A DNA stretch of 64,000 nt, from contig NW_024881701.1 of NCBI RefSeq assembly GCF_019059575.1, positions 310,001 to 374,000 on the forward strand. Reading direction: 5' to 3'. Made by a program: the position numbers and the translations under genes. Under the pieces are notes generated by a model. That model was not told the DNA's origin and did no database searches. It worked only from the letters and a program-made list of their open reading frames with translations. This document shows positions 1 through 63,090 of this stretch, in pieces. The first letter of the stretch is position 1; each line of letters starts with the position of its first letter. The DNA comes from Amphibalanus amphitrite (lineage: Eukaryota > Arthropoda > Thecostraca > Balanomorpha > Balanidae).

Positions 1-1168
1 ACATTGCCCGTACTTACCGGTAGAAATATCTGTTTTGGCTTCGGGTTTCCGTGTCAATGCTTTCCCGACATACTGAGCATTAGGATGATTAAACGTTTCG
101 AAATCCTAGACCTTTCTCACCAGATCTTTGTCGATTCACAAACATAAAGCATTTGGAGTCCAGGCGCACCATTTGTCCTGTCACCGTGGAAGCTGACCTC
201 TCCCCCTCTCTCTCCCTTTCCCTCTCCCTTTCCCTCTCCCTGTCCCTCTCCCCCTTATTCTCCTTTCTTATCTTTCTGCCTTGCATCACACCGGGTTTGA
301 TCTCGACCACTACACCTCGCACCTCCATTCCTTGTCACCCCCACAAGCCCCTCAGCTTCCACCAGCGACATCGAATTCGGCGGCTCTGACAGGGGCACCC
401 ACTGAGCCGCAACCTCCGCGACATCCGCCACCTCCACAGAACGTGTCCGCGCTGACAATGCCGGCGCTGCGCGGCCGTCACGGCGCGGACGCGACGAACG
501 AGACTCGGCGACGACGTCGGCTGTCGCCGCAGACTGCGGGCCTTTCATCGGGACCGGCGGGCGCGCCACCTCTGACGGATCGAGTCGCTCGCACACGCCA
601 CCGCTGAGAAATGGCTACAGCGGCCGGCCCGACGAGCCGGGGACCAGAGGGCCCGGGTGGGGTGTCGAGCGGAACCATGGAGCGCATACAGACTGGGAAT
701 GCACCCGTGAGGGGGAGGGGGGGGTGGGGGTGGCAACAGGGGCGGTGGAAGAGACTGGCACGAACGGGAGAAAGGTGATGACTGCAAACAGCTCAGAGCC
801 GTGCTGATTTGTTGCAAATTGGAGGCTTCTTGGAGCCGGAGAAAAGAGGAACGAGAATTCTAGCATGGGGTGATGCTATTTGAACAGAACGAGAAAGTAA
901 TATTATCGCTGTTATCTGTCTCATGTCGATCACATAAGCTTTGGAAACTAATATCGAATGCAGCCGGGTCTGCGGCCGGGTCCCTGAGGCCGTAGAGCTA
1001 GCTGCTCCTGAGTGCTCAGCTGTCAGTGTCGGCGGAGACCGCGGCCGGGACCGGACCGGACCGCCGCCCGTCTGACACGGTCCGTCGTCTTGATACATGG
1101 TCGGCCTGTGTGGTCCGATGTCGGCAACACTTTAGATGCGCCGGCACGCGGCGGCTAATCTCGCCACT
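1..1168. other. Upstream intergenic stretch
   Basis: No gene is recognised. 196-252 is a CTCTCCCTTTCC pyrimidine repeat that generates Ser-Leu and Arg-Glu frames. 280-620 is GC-rich with overlapping open frames on both strands, which is expected at high GC and not evidence for a gene. Confidence 0.65.
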
Positions 1169-3392
1169 GCACTATGGTTGGAAACGGCCTCACGGATGGC
1201 CGTGGGCAATTTCGGAATATATGTATATTTGGGGTGTCATTCTGTTGGAAATTGATGAAATGTTTTGAATTGGGCAGAAAAAAATATTTAGTTGCGCATT
1301 TAGTCTCCATTATTGTACGTGGAATCGGGAGTTTCTGACAGTGACTTTTTTGGTGCGCCGTCAAAGGTTTAAACAACCGCGCTGGTGATAGCATGTGGAG
1401 TACCTCCATGACGTTGTAAAACTGGATTATTATATATCAAAATAATCCTTGTTATGTTGGCTATCGAGTGGAGTGACTCTTTTTCCCATGCGTGTTCAAA
1501 ATCAGGAACGGCATTGCATTCTGTTTGCAGTGTCACCACAGCAATATTTGCAAAATTGCGTTTATGTTTCATTGGACATACAAAAAGTTCTCCATCGACC
1601 TCCATTGAGCTTTTTGGCAGAATAAATCTCTATTCAATTCTGCGTAAGGGGAACGTAAAAGCAGACTGCGCACTTGTGCGCAAAATCGTCCGTGAAGCTT
1701 CATCTCCCGAGGCGTACCTACCCGTCGCTTCGTTAGCACCAGGTCGGCTCGTCAATCTTGCAATCGCTTATCCTTATAAATGATGGTAAGAAGCAGGGTT
1801 GCGGAGTCGTGGTGGCGCCAAATCCGACTCCGACTACGACTCCGACTCCTGACTCGTTGCCATGACTCCGGCCGACTCTGTCTCCGACTCCGGACCCCTG
1901 CCAGTGTTTCGGAGTCGCGATGGAGCTGTTCCGATTCGGACCGACTCCGACTTCCACTGCGGGCTCCTGACCGACCCCGACTCCGACTCCGACTCCTGGC
2001 TCGTTGCCACGACTCTGGGCGACTCTGACTCCGACTCCGACTCTGACTCCGACTCTGACTTTGACTCCGCACCCCTCGTAAGAAGTAACTGCTCGCCCCT
2101 GCACCTGGAGTATGAATATCGTGCAAACGTGTATGGATATCCTGGAGTATGGATATGGATATCCACTGACAGAACAGACATACAGACATGCTGTAAACTC
2201 CATTACACTGCCAATACCATGGCAAATCAAATGTCTATCTATGGTTTTTGATCATCGTTCTACATTTTCCAAAATCTTGAACTGAATGTTGGCAATTTCT
2301 CGTGACTACTTCACGACCATGACGCATGCATTTCTGAAATTGATCTTTTTTCAACCAGCCACGTACTCGTATGATAAAATGAATGTCACCATCGTGTTCT
2401 ACGCCCAAAAGTACCCATAAAACATGTGTCATGCATGGGCTGCGAATAGGTACCAGTTTTAATTTTCGGGGTTATGTGCTTACCTGATTGACCTGACTTT
2501 GACCCTGGCCAGTGGCCTATGCTTGACTGACCCCTACATTGATCTGACACTCTTTTAGCACTTATATGAAGGGTTGTGACAGTTATGACAGTTGTGACAG
2601 ATTGTTTAGGACCAACTGATGACTGAATTTATTTAGGACCAACTGATGACGATATAATCGAAACGCGAAACGCGAGGCACCGATTGCGAGGTTCTAAAGT
2701 CCATGCTACTGAAAACCCGATTTCAAGTGTTTGACCTGACCTTGACCCGACCTGTGACCTCGAAATTCAGCTTTAAAGTATTCATGTGAATCGTCTCGTC
2801 ACGTTCTTCTTTCGTTTGCCGCGCCTCGTGCGTTTCGCTGCGCCTATTTGTTCGCGAGTTATCGGCTGGGGGCGTTGAACGCCCCCCCCCCCCGGCAAAC
2901 GGCGGATGGGGAAATACCCCAGCAACTGCCGGGTTAATCTGACGCATGTTTTGTCATTTGATCGTCATTTTATTTCTTACTTTTTTGCCCAATCTAAAAA
3001 AAAAAATCATAAATACTCTTTCTCCAAATTTTTGACTCTTTATGACCAATAGTAAGACAATGTGCGTCACTACGCTGATATTTCTCGCCCTAAAGCATAA
3101 CAACAATATCCATTCAGTAATAGCAGTATTCAAAACATGTTCAAAATGCCTCGCGATATCGATAACATAACGAAAGACATAGGAGAATTATGACATGCTT
3201 GCAATGATGACGTCACACATGCATGACGTGACGTGACCTCGTCATTTCTGAGTTACTGTATGATGCACGAAAGACACTGGTATACCTATGCAAAGTTTCA
3301 TCGCAGTCGGTCTACGCATTAACAAGTTATGGGCAAAACATTTTTTCGCGTTGACCCCCGGCCATCCGTGAGGCCGTTTCCAACCATAGTGC
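1169..3392. mobile_element. Candidate DNA transposon bounded by perfect 34-bp inverted repeats
   Basis: 1169-1202 (GCACTATGGTTGGAAACGGC onward to ATGGCCG) is the exact reverse complement of 3359-3392. Such a long perfect match 2.2 kb apart in opposite orientation is unlikely by chance. The bases ACT flank both ends (1166-1168, 3393-3395), but a clear longer target duplication is not seen. The interior has the GACTCC hexamer array, a C14 run at 2881 and TGACCT-rich sequence (2480-2760). No transposase is recognised, so it is non-autonomous or decayed. Confidence 0.65.
1823..2069. repeat. (GACTCC)n hexanucleotide array with a larger internal duplication
   Basis: Imperfect GACTCC/GACTCT units. 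A block around CCGACTCCGACTCCTG(A/G)CTC and GTTGCCA(T/C)GACTC is present twice (1836-1872 and 1980-2018), showing a roughly 145-bp duplication on top of the hexamer. It produces Ser-Glu, Ser-Asp and Arg-Ser chance frames. Confidence 0.9.
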
Positions 3393-5610
3393 ACTGCACC
3401 GACAGTGCGGAGAGATCAGTGCCGACAGCGCCGACTCGGTCGCAGCGCGCCGCCAGTTTGCCTGCTTTGCGCAATGTCGGCCGCGGAGTAACCGGTTGTC
3501 AGTGTTTCCGCCGAGTTTCAAGGAGACCTCAGTGCCGAGCTCAACGAAAAGGAAAAGACACGCCGCGCGTCGAGTTTTATTCACACGCTTCGGTCTGGTC
3601 TGTGACTGGCTTACCACCCACGCTGCTGAAGGAGTGTGGCTGATCCAGAGCGCTGTCTATGTCCACGTCAGAAGCGTCAGATGCTATCGGATCAGCGCAC
3701 CCTGTCGTGTCCAACCTTGATCGCGTCCAGTGCTCAGTGAGAATATTCCGTCAACAATGCAGCCGGTGCAGAGCAAGGTTGTATCCGGGCAGGTCTCTCC
3801 TCCACCGGCCGGACATCATATTCGGAATCCGGCCAGATCTGATGTGAGGCGTCGGGGCGCTTGTTGAACCTGAACTTGATCTCGATGCATGTGTGTGCGG
3901 CAACAGTAACACGGCGACGACACGTAATATGTGTTATGTTTGATCCGTTGCGTTGGATGCATTGGATGCGTTGCGTTGGATGGGTTCCGTCGGATGCGTC
4001 GCGTTGAGCGGGCTGTGTTCAATGTTTTGCGTTGAACGCTTGCTGCATTTAGACGCCGGGCTACAAGCTGCCATGGTCATCACCATTCACCAGTTCAAAC
4101 CTCCAGCAGTCTGCTGCCGTTTTGGAAACCGCAGCGATGATTCAGAAGTGGCGAAACTGTGTCACCGCCAGCTACCACTCATTGTCAGGGAACCGAATGG
4201 ACGAATCGGAGGAAAAAGGCGGCCCGCGGGGAAGAATGACCGGAAAACAGCCCTTCAGCGGGCGCGTCCATGGCTGCTGGTGGGAGTTTAGTTTGGAGTG
4301 GTGGTTATACCTACTCGTAATGGAGATAGTCTGTGATCTTCTAATTATCGGTGGTCTATTGATTACATGCGTTTGACGGGAGACGGACTGTCGACAGTCT
4401 TACTCGTTGTCTGCATCCTGACGATTCCTAGGGCAGCCCGTAACTTTTGCTTATAGTTGCTTCATGAAGCACAAACCAACGGCAAGTTCCTACCGTTTCA
4501 TCCTCCTGATAAAGCGATGTTGTATCTTTGCACGCATCTTTCTCCCGTTGAAGCACTCTAAAAGTCGAGAGCAATCTTCCACATCCGCCTTTGCGTATGC
4601 GTCTGTGGAATGAATAATAGATAAGTGTTGCACAGTTATGCTTTTATCTTGTATGCCTACGACAGCCAGAATGGAAATTGATGTTGCAACCAACATCAGT
4701 TGCAACATTGACATAATTGCAATTCAGTATATGTATCTCACCGTTTCGCGGTCACCTGCTTCTATTGTCTGCCACGAAACCCAGTGTCTGAACCTTCAGT
4801 GACGCTTTCGGCTGTATGGATGCTTCGCATTGTGATGTCCATATATCACCGTGTTTTTCAGCTTATTTCGCTCATCCGGCAATCAACCATCTCTCAGATC
4901 TCGACTTCCGTACAACAAAACGGTTCTCTGCCGCCCTCGCTTCTCAGCCGCCTCACACACCCGTAGACATTCCCACAGGTCCTCCCTGCTCCGCCTCACA
5001 GATCATCCCATTACAGACCATCCCAATGGCCGCTTCACAAATCCTTCTACTTTTCCCACAGACCGTCCCCTTCACACCTTCCTTTAGATAAATCAATATA
5101 AACGTGCTATCACACTACCAACCCAGATCCTTCACACTACATCCCTGAACACTACCACACACTTCCACAGATACCTACCCCACAGACGTGCCGGCTCGTC
5201 GCTCGCCTATCCAGCCCTCCCCAGCGAGCCGCGCCGGACGCCCTGCACGCTCGGACCGCGCTGCCAAACCGGTCTGCCGTTCGCCGTCTGCCAGCGGCCG
5301 GCGGCAGCGGGTGCCTGCCCTGCCTTGCCCGGCACGGCCCTGCCCGGCCCGCCTAGCCACCGCCAGTGCACGTGACTAGCCGCTTTGGCCGGCCGCCGGT
5401 GCTGGAGGCGACGGCGTCGGTGGATACGCTGGCTGGGTCGCGTGGGAAGAGTCACGCGTCGGTACGGGCCGGATACAGCGCGGATACAGGCCGGACACAG
5501 GCCGGATACAGGCTGGATATGGGTGGATGCTGATGGACGCGTGTGGATACGGTTCCGATATTGCAGTGATGGAAGACACGGGCTGGATGCCTTTGGATGC
5601 CAACTTCATA
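3393..5610. other. Intergenic stretch
   Basis: No gene is seen. Small repeats only: GTTGCGTTGGATGC units at 3947-4030 and GGCCGGATACAG units at 5465-5560. Confidence 0.6.
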
Positions 5611-5614
5611 ATAA

Positions 5615-6607
5615 CCCTATTCCTGGCGGGGGGGGCCTCAGGAGCCCCCCCCCTGAGGTTTTTTGGTTATTTCTCCCAAACGCGTTGAGCTAGGAAGCTC
5701 AAATTTTCTGACTTCTCCTAAAAGGCTTCTACGCAACATGTCTGAAAATTTTGAGTTGATCTGACCTCAGGTCAGGTCACCAGAGGCGGTTTGGTGACCC
5801 TACCTCAGAAAAGTTTGCAATCACGCCAGAGCTATAGTTTTTGACCGATCAATTTCTTCTCTTCAGGCTTTAGTTAGGGTACCAGTATGTGCAATTTGTA
5901 TATCTCGGAATTTTGATATCGGTGACCTAAGGTCAGGTCAGTTTCGCGACCTCCCCATTATAAGTCAATGGGGGAAAAATCAACTCCCTGTTTTTACCAC
6001 TAAAACGGGTCGGAATGGCCCCATATACCATACATGACTTCATATACGATCAACCTTCACTACCTTGAGGTCTGTTTTGCTGTTGGGCAGCTGTGAGGTC
6101 ATGTGACGTCATCAAAGGTCACCAAAGGTTTTTGGCCAATAACTCCGTACAGGAACAAGATACAGACGCGTGGATGGTCTCATTGTGTTCAGCTCGTCAA
6201 GACGCATCGAATGATATACATGATGACCTCGAGGTCACGTGACCTGAGGTCAACCTTTGACCTTGACCTTGCGAGGTCAACATATATATCATTCGATGCG
6301 GATTGACGAGAGGATCACGATGATGCCCTTAGTTTGTTCCTATCTTGACTAATTCGAAAGTTATTCGAGAAAAACTCTCTCCATATCTAGCGCCGCCATT
6401 TTGACTTTTTCGACCCCTGTGACGTCATCTTTGACCTGACCTGAAAATGACCTTAGTAAAAATTGTAGATCTTGACCGTGCGTATCCGATGCCGTTTACC
6501 GTTTGTCGCTATCTTGCTTCGTTCTCGAGATCTCAGGGGGGGGGGGGCCGAATCGGCCCCCCCCCCCCGCCAGTTTCTTGTCCCGGCGGAGCCCGCCAGG
6601 AATAGGG
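5615..6607. mobile_element. Non-autonomous DNA transposon with 16-bp inverted termini, rich in AGGTCA
   Basis: CCCTATTCCTGGCGGG at 5615-5630 and its perfect complement at 6592-6607, each flanked outside by ATAA (5611-5614, 6608-6611), a possible 4-bp target duplication. Just inside both ends are poly-G/poly-C hairpins (5628-5655 and 6536-6571). The interior has many AGGTCA/TGACCT half-sites, including TGACCTGAGGTCA-type inverted pairs at 5761-5775 and 6239-6251. No transposase is seen. The superfamily is unclear. Confidence 0.8.
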
Positions 6608-6611
6608 ATAA

Positions 6612-8065
6612 GGCACCTTCACCATTCAGTCACATTGACTTGGTATAGACTAGGTATAGATGCAGGGAAGAAAGTTCTAAAGAGCTGTGCACGGTTGAAG
6701 TTCATTGTACTATTGTGTCGCAAATCGAAACCTCTCCAGCTGCAAGCCCAAACAACAGCTGATCGGGATGAAAAGAAAGAACTCGATAACAACCTCTCAG
6801 AACAAATGTACCTATCCCACATGGCTTGTGATTCCATTACCAAACCACCTCCCAGCGCCGGTGCACGGGAGCCGGACCGGGGGCGACCGGTCCTCACGCC
6901 GTATCGAAGTCGTGACTGCCACCGAGTTGATCGGCCCAATGGTGCTCTGTCGATCGACCGGAGGAGGAAAAATGAGCGGCCGATGGGGCGCCGGCAGGGT
7001 CGAGTGGAGCCACGAGGGGCGGATGGGGCTGGACAGTCTCAGACGAGTGGCGCGGCTCGCTGTGACGGGCTACGGGAGCTGCTCGATAGGAGGAAAACGC
7101 TGCAGTCCCGTCCACCGTCCACCGCGGCGTCGCACCGCAAACCGACCGAGCCACCGGCGGTTACCTACCTGTTTGCCAAACCGCTGAGGTCACCCGACCA
7201 TGTTTGAAGCGCCGGAAAGGGGAATGCGACGGCCCGGTCAGCACTGTTTGCGGAACGGTGTGGGCTATAGGGTGAGGTGTTGGAGTTTGCTTTTCTCGGA
7301 TGCACGCAGCTGTGAGCGTGACTATGAAGCTGGGTTCTTTGCTTTGAGTTGCCTATGGCAATGATTGGTGTTGAGTGTGACTCCGGTTAATGGTTATGTC
7401 CTTATCACCTCTGAGAATCACGTGTTGCTGTATGTCATTTCCCTGGCCCGCCCGGCTCAAAGTGCCACAGTCCAGCTGTCGAGGAGATGCCACACTATAG
7501 CAGGCACCTGTCGTGTTAACATATTCATCCTGCATGTATGACATCGCCAAGTAGGTGTACCTACCAAATCGGTTTAGCGCTCTCTGCCCCTGAATGGAAT
7601 ATGAAAACTATCACCACACTACTCGCCTCAAGTGCTAACTCTTTTGCATAGCAAGTCTCGTATAAGCTGTTGCCGAACTAGTTAGCGGCTAAAAATTTGG
7701 TCCGCCTCAGATTAGGTCCCGCCTTTTCTCCCGCCTCCACCTTCTTAGAATCTCCGTCTGCTGGGCCCGTCTGTACCTCGAGTTTATCCACATCTCCACG
7801 CCAACCTGAACCATAGCCGAGTCGCAGCTCGCACGCAAAGTTGCTATGTTAGCGGCCGTAGCAAGGTGGTTGTGCCTGTCTGCATATCAGCCAATGCTGA
7901 CTCCTGAGTCGCCCAGGCGTTTTCGGTAATGGGACGCGACGGTACGGTCTGCAATAGTTCATCAGTGGTTGAGGCCGAGCTCTGACCGACTTACCAATCT
8001 CTTCATGAAACCCAGCCAGAGCCGATTCCGTCTGAATCAAGCTGTCCATGCCGCCAGCCACAATA
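6612..8065. other. Intergenic stretch
   Basis: The longest open frame here (6503-7207, plus strand) starts inside the preceding transposon and overlaps other frames of similar size; it has no recognisable domain. No gene is called. Confidence 0.6.
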
Positions 8066-8073
8066 CAGACGGC

Positions 8074-8919
8074 CAGGCGCGGATACAAGGGGGGGGCCAT
8101 GGGGGCCATGGCCCCCCCCCCTTGGCCGATTTTTTTCATAAATAAAATAAAAAGTTAAAAAGCTGAAAAGGGGGCCTCCTGAAAATAAAGTGGCCGAAAT
8201 CCGATGAGTTTTTTTTTTAACCTACCCACTTAGTTATTTCTTAGAAGACTAGCTGAGAAGACTTCTTTGTTAGAAGATTGGTAAAGCTTTTCATAACTTG
8301 GTCTTGGAGGTCTCTTATACTCACAGAGATGACCACTTTTACAGGGCCTCCTAACCTGCACAGAGGGCCTCCAAGCCTGCACAGATGTCCTAACAAACAC
8401 AAAATCTCTTAGCCTACACAGAGGCCTCCACTCGCATCCGAACAAAGGGCCTCCTAGCCAACACAGAGGGCCTCCTAACTCACACAGAAGGTCTCCTATC
8501 CTGCACAGAGGGACTCCAAGCCTGCACAGATATCCTCTTCGCCAATTCAGGACCTCTTAATCTCCACAGAGGGCCTCCACTCGCATCCACACAAAGGGTC
8601 TCCAAGTCTGTACTGAGGGCCTGCGCTCGCATCTGCACAGAGGGCCTCCTAGCTATCACAGAGGGCTTCCTAGTTCACATACAAGGCCTCCTAGCAGGGG
8701 CGGATCCAGGGGGGCGATAGGGACTATAGCGCCCCCCCCCCCCCGGGCGACTTTCTCATTTTCTTTTTTTTTTTGCAAAAAAAGCATGATAGGGGGCCCC
8801 CAAAAATAAAGTGGACGAAATCCAGGCTTAAACTTTTGGGGGTAGGTAGGGCCCCCATCGATGGGGGGCCCCCGATTCGGAATAGCCCCTCCCTTGGCAA
8901 AATGCTGGATCCGCCCCTG
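8074..8919. mobile_element. hAT-like non-autonomous transposon with 8-bp target-site duplication and an internal extra terminus
   Basis: CAGACGGC flanks both ends (8066-8073 and 8920-8927). The left terminus CAGGCGCGGATACAAG and the complement of the right one, CAGGGGCGGATCCAGC, agree at 12 of 16 positions. A second left-type terminus, CAGGGGCGGATCCAG, at 8695-8709 is a perfect complement of the right end but has no target duplication of its own. The blocks after each left terminus are related (poly-G/poly-C hairpin, then AAAATAAAGTGG(C/A)CGAAATCC at 8183 and 8804). A CAGAGGGCCTCCTAGC minisatellite (8290-8694) lies between. No coding capacity. Confidence 0.85.
8290..8694. repeat. Minisatellite (CACAGAGGGCCTCC)n
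   Basis: About 14 imperfect units of 25-35 bp with a CACAGAGGGCCTCC(T/A)A core, inside the hAT-like element. Unit lengths vary, so the array is degenerate. Confidence 0.85.
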
Positions 8920-8927
8920 CAGACGGC

Positions 8928-10747
8928 GGTGGTATTCTGACTCGCTCACGCCTCTTCAAGTCTCCATCTGTAACGGCTCTGCCCCAGCTAAGGGGCACTG
9001 CTCCTTGACGTGGCCCCGCGAGTCTCGGTCGGAGTCGCCAATTCTCGGCGTGGTTCCATGCGTGTCTCGACGGTTCTCGGTTGGCGCCGGATCTCGCTGT
9101 CTTGATGTCACGCGTCGCCGCCCGCCTATATGTATGTATGTCGTTCACGCTGCGCCACTCGCCGTGCTCGCCACTGTCACAACAGCCGCGCTGACCGCCG
9201 GTGACGAGCTACGAGCTCGACTGACCAATTTGGCTGGGCAGATATTGGCCTCACCGTCGCTACTATCCATCTGTCTTAGCATTGATTCTCATTCACCCTC
9301 AGTCAGCCTCTACCATTCGTCGTTATGTCATCGACTGTCAGACGCCATCCGCCACCCCCGGACGCCATCCTAACCTCCCCGAGTCAGTTGAGACTCTCCT
9401 CTATCCTCCGCCTCTCGGTCCGCCGCCCCCGGCGCCGGCTGACGGGTGGTGTATGTACTGCACGGGCGCCGGGCTACCGCCGCGCCGCCGGGGACGGGAT
9501 GCACATTGCACACTGCACGCCGCCGGACGTGGGTGTAGCATGGCTTTGTGGGTGCCGAACGCGGCGGCCACCTCAGCAGCGCGGCGGAGTGGAGCGAGCT
9601 GAATGGAGCGCGCGGCCGACTTCAGTAGCGTCCCGGCACAGATTATGCTAATCATCACTTTAAATTGACCTTTTTTGCCGGGGTGCGCTTAAAGACATGG
9701 CGGCGCAAATTATGGCTCGTTGCATTATGCATTATGCATATGAGTGACCTTGATAATCAGAGTGGTCTCGGAGGTAGCCGGCGGTCCGGGATTTGTTCGT
9801 CAAATCGCACCGCAAAATAAAACAGCATTAGGCGTCTCTGGGCTGAGTACTGGGTCTGTTTTTCGTTTGCCGAGCCGTAGCAAAGTAACGACCTGCGGTG
9901 GATTGCGAGGATGACCATTCGATTCGGACCGAGCATTGAGGAGATGGCGTGTTTTCTACGGTGATTGTTCGTTGATAGAATATCCAGACTTTCCTCAAAA
10001 CAATATTTTGCACTGAAATTTGGGTGGCTTTTAATATTGGATGATTGATGGCAAATTGTTTGTGTTGACCGTTGTATAAATCTCAGCATAAATTGAACTT
10101 TATGTTGGCTGTGATTTGCTGAGAAGCTAAAAGGAATCGAGTCCGTCTATCTTCATTTTACTTTCCTTCATTGGTTGTTTATTGCTGTCTCCCTGCAAAC
10201 CAGTATCGCACATAACGTTTGGGTCAGTCCAGCAGGACAGACCAGTCAGTTAGTCCACAATTAAGCTCTGGGCGGCTGCTATTTTACCTCGGCCTCAGCT
10301 CACACAGGGCTCTGCTTCCAGACGATAAAATCCGCCCTCCGTGTAATTGCCGTTTCTCATGGCCACAAATAGTGATAGCCGAGGGAAACAAATGTGCCGC
10401 GGCTGAGAATGGGTGAGATATGGGCTTTACCAAGCCGCGATAGCGGCACGAACAATCTAGATAGCAATATTGCGCAAATGGCCGCGACTGTTTCCGATGT
10501 GAGACATACGTGAGAGCGCAGAGACAATAAGGTACAACTGTCGGAAGGGAACGCGGTGCTTTCCGACTCGCATATGACTTGCGTTAATGGGTGAGTGCCC
10601 ACAGCTCCGTTTAGGAGCGCTGCACGAATCTCAGTGACAACGGTGTGACAACGGTGACACCCGAGACAACGGTGTGCTCCGTTAGGAGCAGTGCTTTTGG
10701 GGCAGACTTCGAAGAAATTTGCTCCAAAGCAACAAAACTAACAATCC
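8928..10747. other. Intergenic stretch before the Eph promoter
   Basis: No gene is recognised. Overlapping GC-rich frames at 8930-9660 are judged spurious. 10600-10692 has a short imperfect repeat (CTCCGTT(T)AGGAGC twice, GACAACGGTG three times) just upstream of the promoter candidate. Confidence 0.6.
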
Positions 10748-10761
10748 TATATAACGAGACC

Positions 10762-10791
10762 TATATATATATCTCTGTCTGACATTCAGTC
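10762..10791 (+). promoter_or_regulatory. Candidate core promoter (TATA plus initiator) for Eph
   Basis: A TATATATATA run starts at 10762, and a TCAGTC motif at 10786-10791 matches the arthropod initiator consensus. Its A (10788) lies 26 bases after the TATA start, which is normal spacing. A second TATATAA is at 10748. This would give a 73-nt 5' UTR. Competing reading: the pyrimidine-rich stretch ending in CAG at 10804 looks like a splice acceptor, so exon 1 could instead be joined to an unseen upstream 5' UTR exon. Confidence 0.35.
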
Positions 10792-10812
10792 TCTCCTGCC
10801 ACAGGTGACCCG

Positions 10813-10845
10813 ATGCGCGGCGGTGACCTGGCTGACCTCCGGTGA
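10813..10845 (+). promoter_or_regulatory. Possible upstream ORF in the Eph 5' leader
   Basis: An ATG at 10813 opens a 10-codon frame that ends at TGA 10843-10845, only 15 bases before the main ATG at 10861. It lies in the leader whether transcription starts at 10788 or an exon begins at 10805. Such a short uORF could reduce translation of the receptor. Its use is inference; only its presence is seen. Confidence 0.35.
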
Positions 10846-10860
10846 CCCGAGGTGCCAGGG

Positions 10861-62409
<51,549 letters not shown>

Positions 62410-63090
62410 CGGCCGCGGGCGGCGCCACTGCAGCGGTGGTGGCGAGGTGCCCGCCGCACGGCGGTGTGATTTGGCTGTTGGACGCTGGACCGGCGCGGCT
62501 GTGTGTTGTTGGCCGTTGGAGACCAGTGCGGGGCGGCGCCGGCGCGGCGGCGCGGCCGCCGGTGTGATCACGGTGCAGCGGGGCGGTCCGGAGACGGCGC
62601 CCCGCGCCCCGTGGTTCTGTGATAGCCGCCGGGACGAGCCGGGCCCGCGTCGCGTCGTTGCTGTTAAGCATACCTGATACTCATCCAGTGTTGGTCATAT
62701 GTGCCTGTGAACCATTCCATTGTGCGCGCTCGTCTCACCATTGCATTTCCTCGGCTGCCGCTGTCGTGTGATATATGTAGACTGCTTTTATAGAAACACG
62801 TGTGATCGAGAGGATCGAGCGAGCTGCATTTTTATTACGAGCGGAATATTTTCTCTCCATTTGGGGATTTAGTTTTAGCATTGAGAGCCGTATGCGCGTT
62901 TGGTTTGTTTTTGTATGGCTGTGTTCGTGAGAGGCGACAACCGGACGGTGGTTTTGTTTTACTCGTACCGCCTCGTGCGTTATGGTTTGCGGTCTTTCCA
63001 CCCGATAACCGAGAGGTTCCGTTGGTGTCATGATTTCGCTCTCTTTTACAGTATCATGATTATCGCTGGAATAAATTATTCGATCCGGTT
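62410..63090 (+). other. Eph: Eph 3' UTR (approximate)
   Basis: GC-rich up to about 62660, then AT-richer. AATAAA at 63070-63075 is the first good polyadenylation signal on the plus strand; cleavage some 15-30 bases later would give a UTR of about 680 bases. The exact end is inferred. Confidence 0.5.
63070..63075 (+). terminator. Eph: Candidate Eph polyadenylation signal
   Basis: AATAAA in GGAATAAATTATTC, followed by GT-containing sequence (63088-63120). No earlier AATAAA or ATTAAA is seen after the stop codon. Confidence 0.5.

Noticed and set aside
280..620. Possible coding exon of another gene at the left edge
   Set aside because: Open frames on both strands in GC-rich sequence, no recognisable protein motif and no convincing paired splice sites.
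1733..2251. Ser-Glu, Ser-Asp and Arg-Ser rich reading frames in several frames
   Set aside because: They come from the GACTCC hexamer array; all frames and strands are equally open, so RS-domain or acidic proteins are not supported.
6503..7207. A 234-residue plus-strand open frame
   Set aside because: It begins inside a transposon terminus, overlaps other frames of similar length and shows no domain; likely a chance frame in GC-rich DNA.
8695..8919. A separate 225-bp transposon with perfect 15-bp termini
   Set aside because: No target duplication around it; the 8-bp duplication matches the larger unit starting at 8074, so it is described as part of that element.
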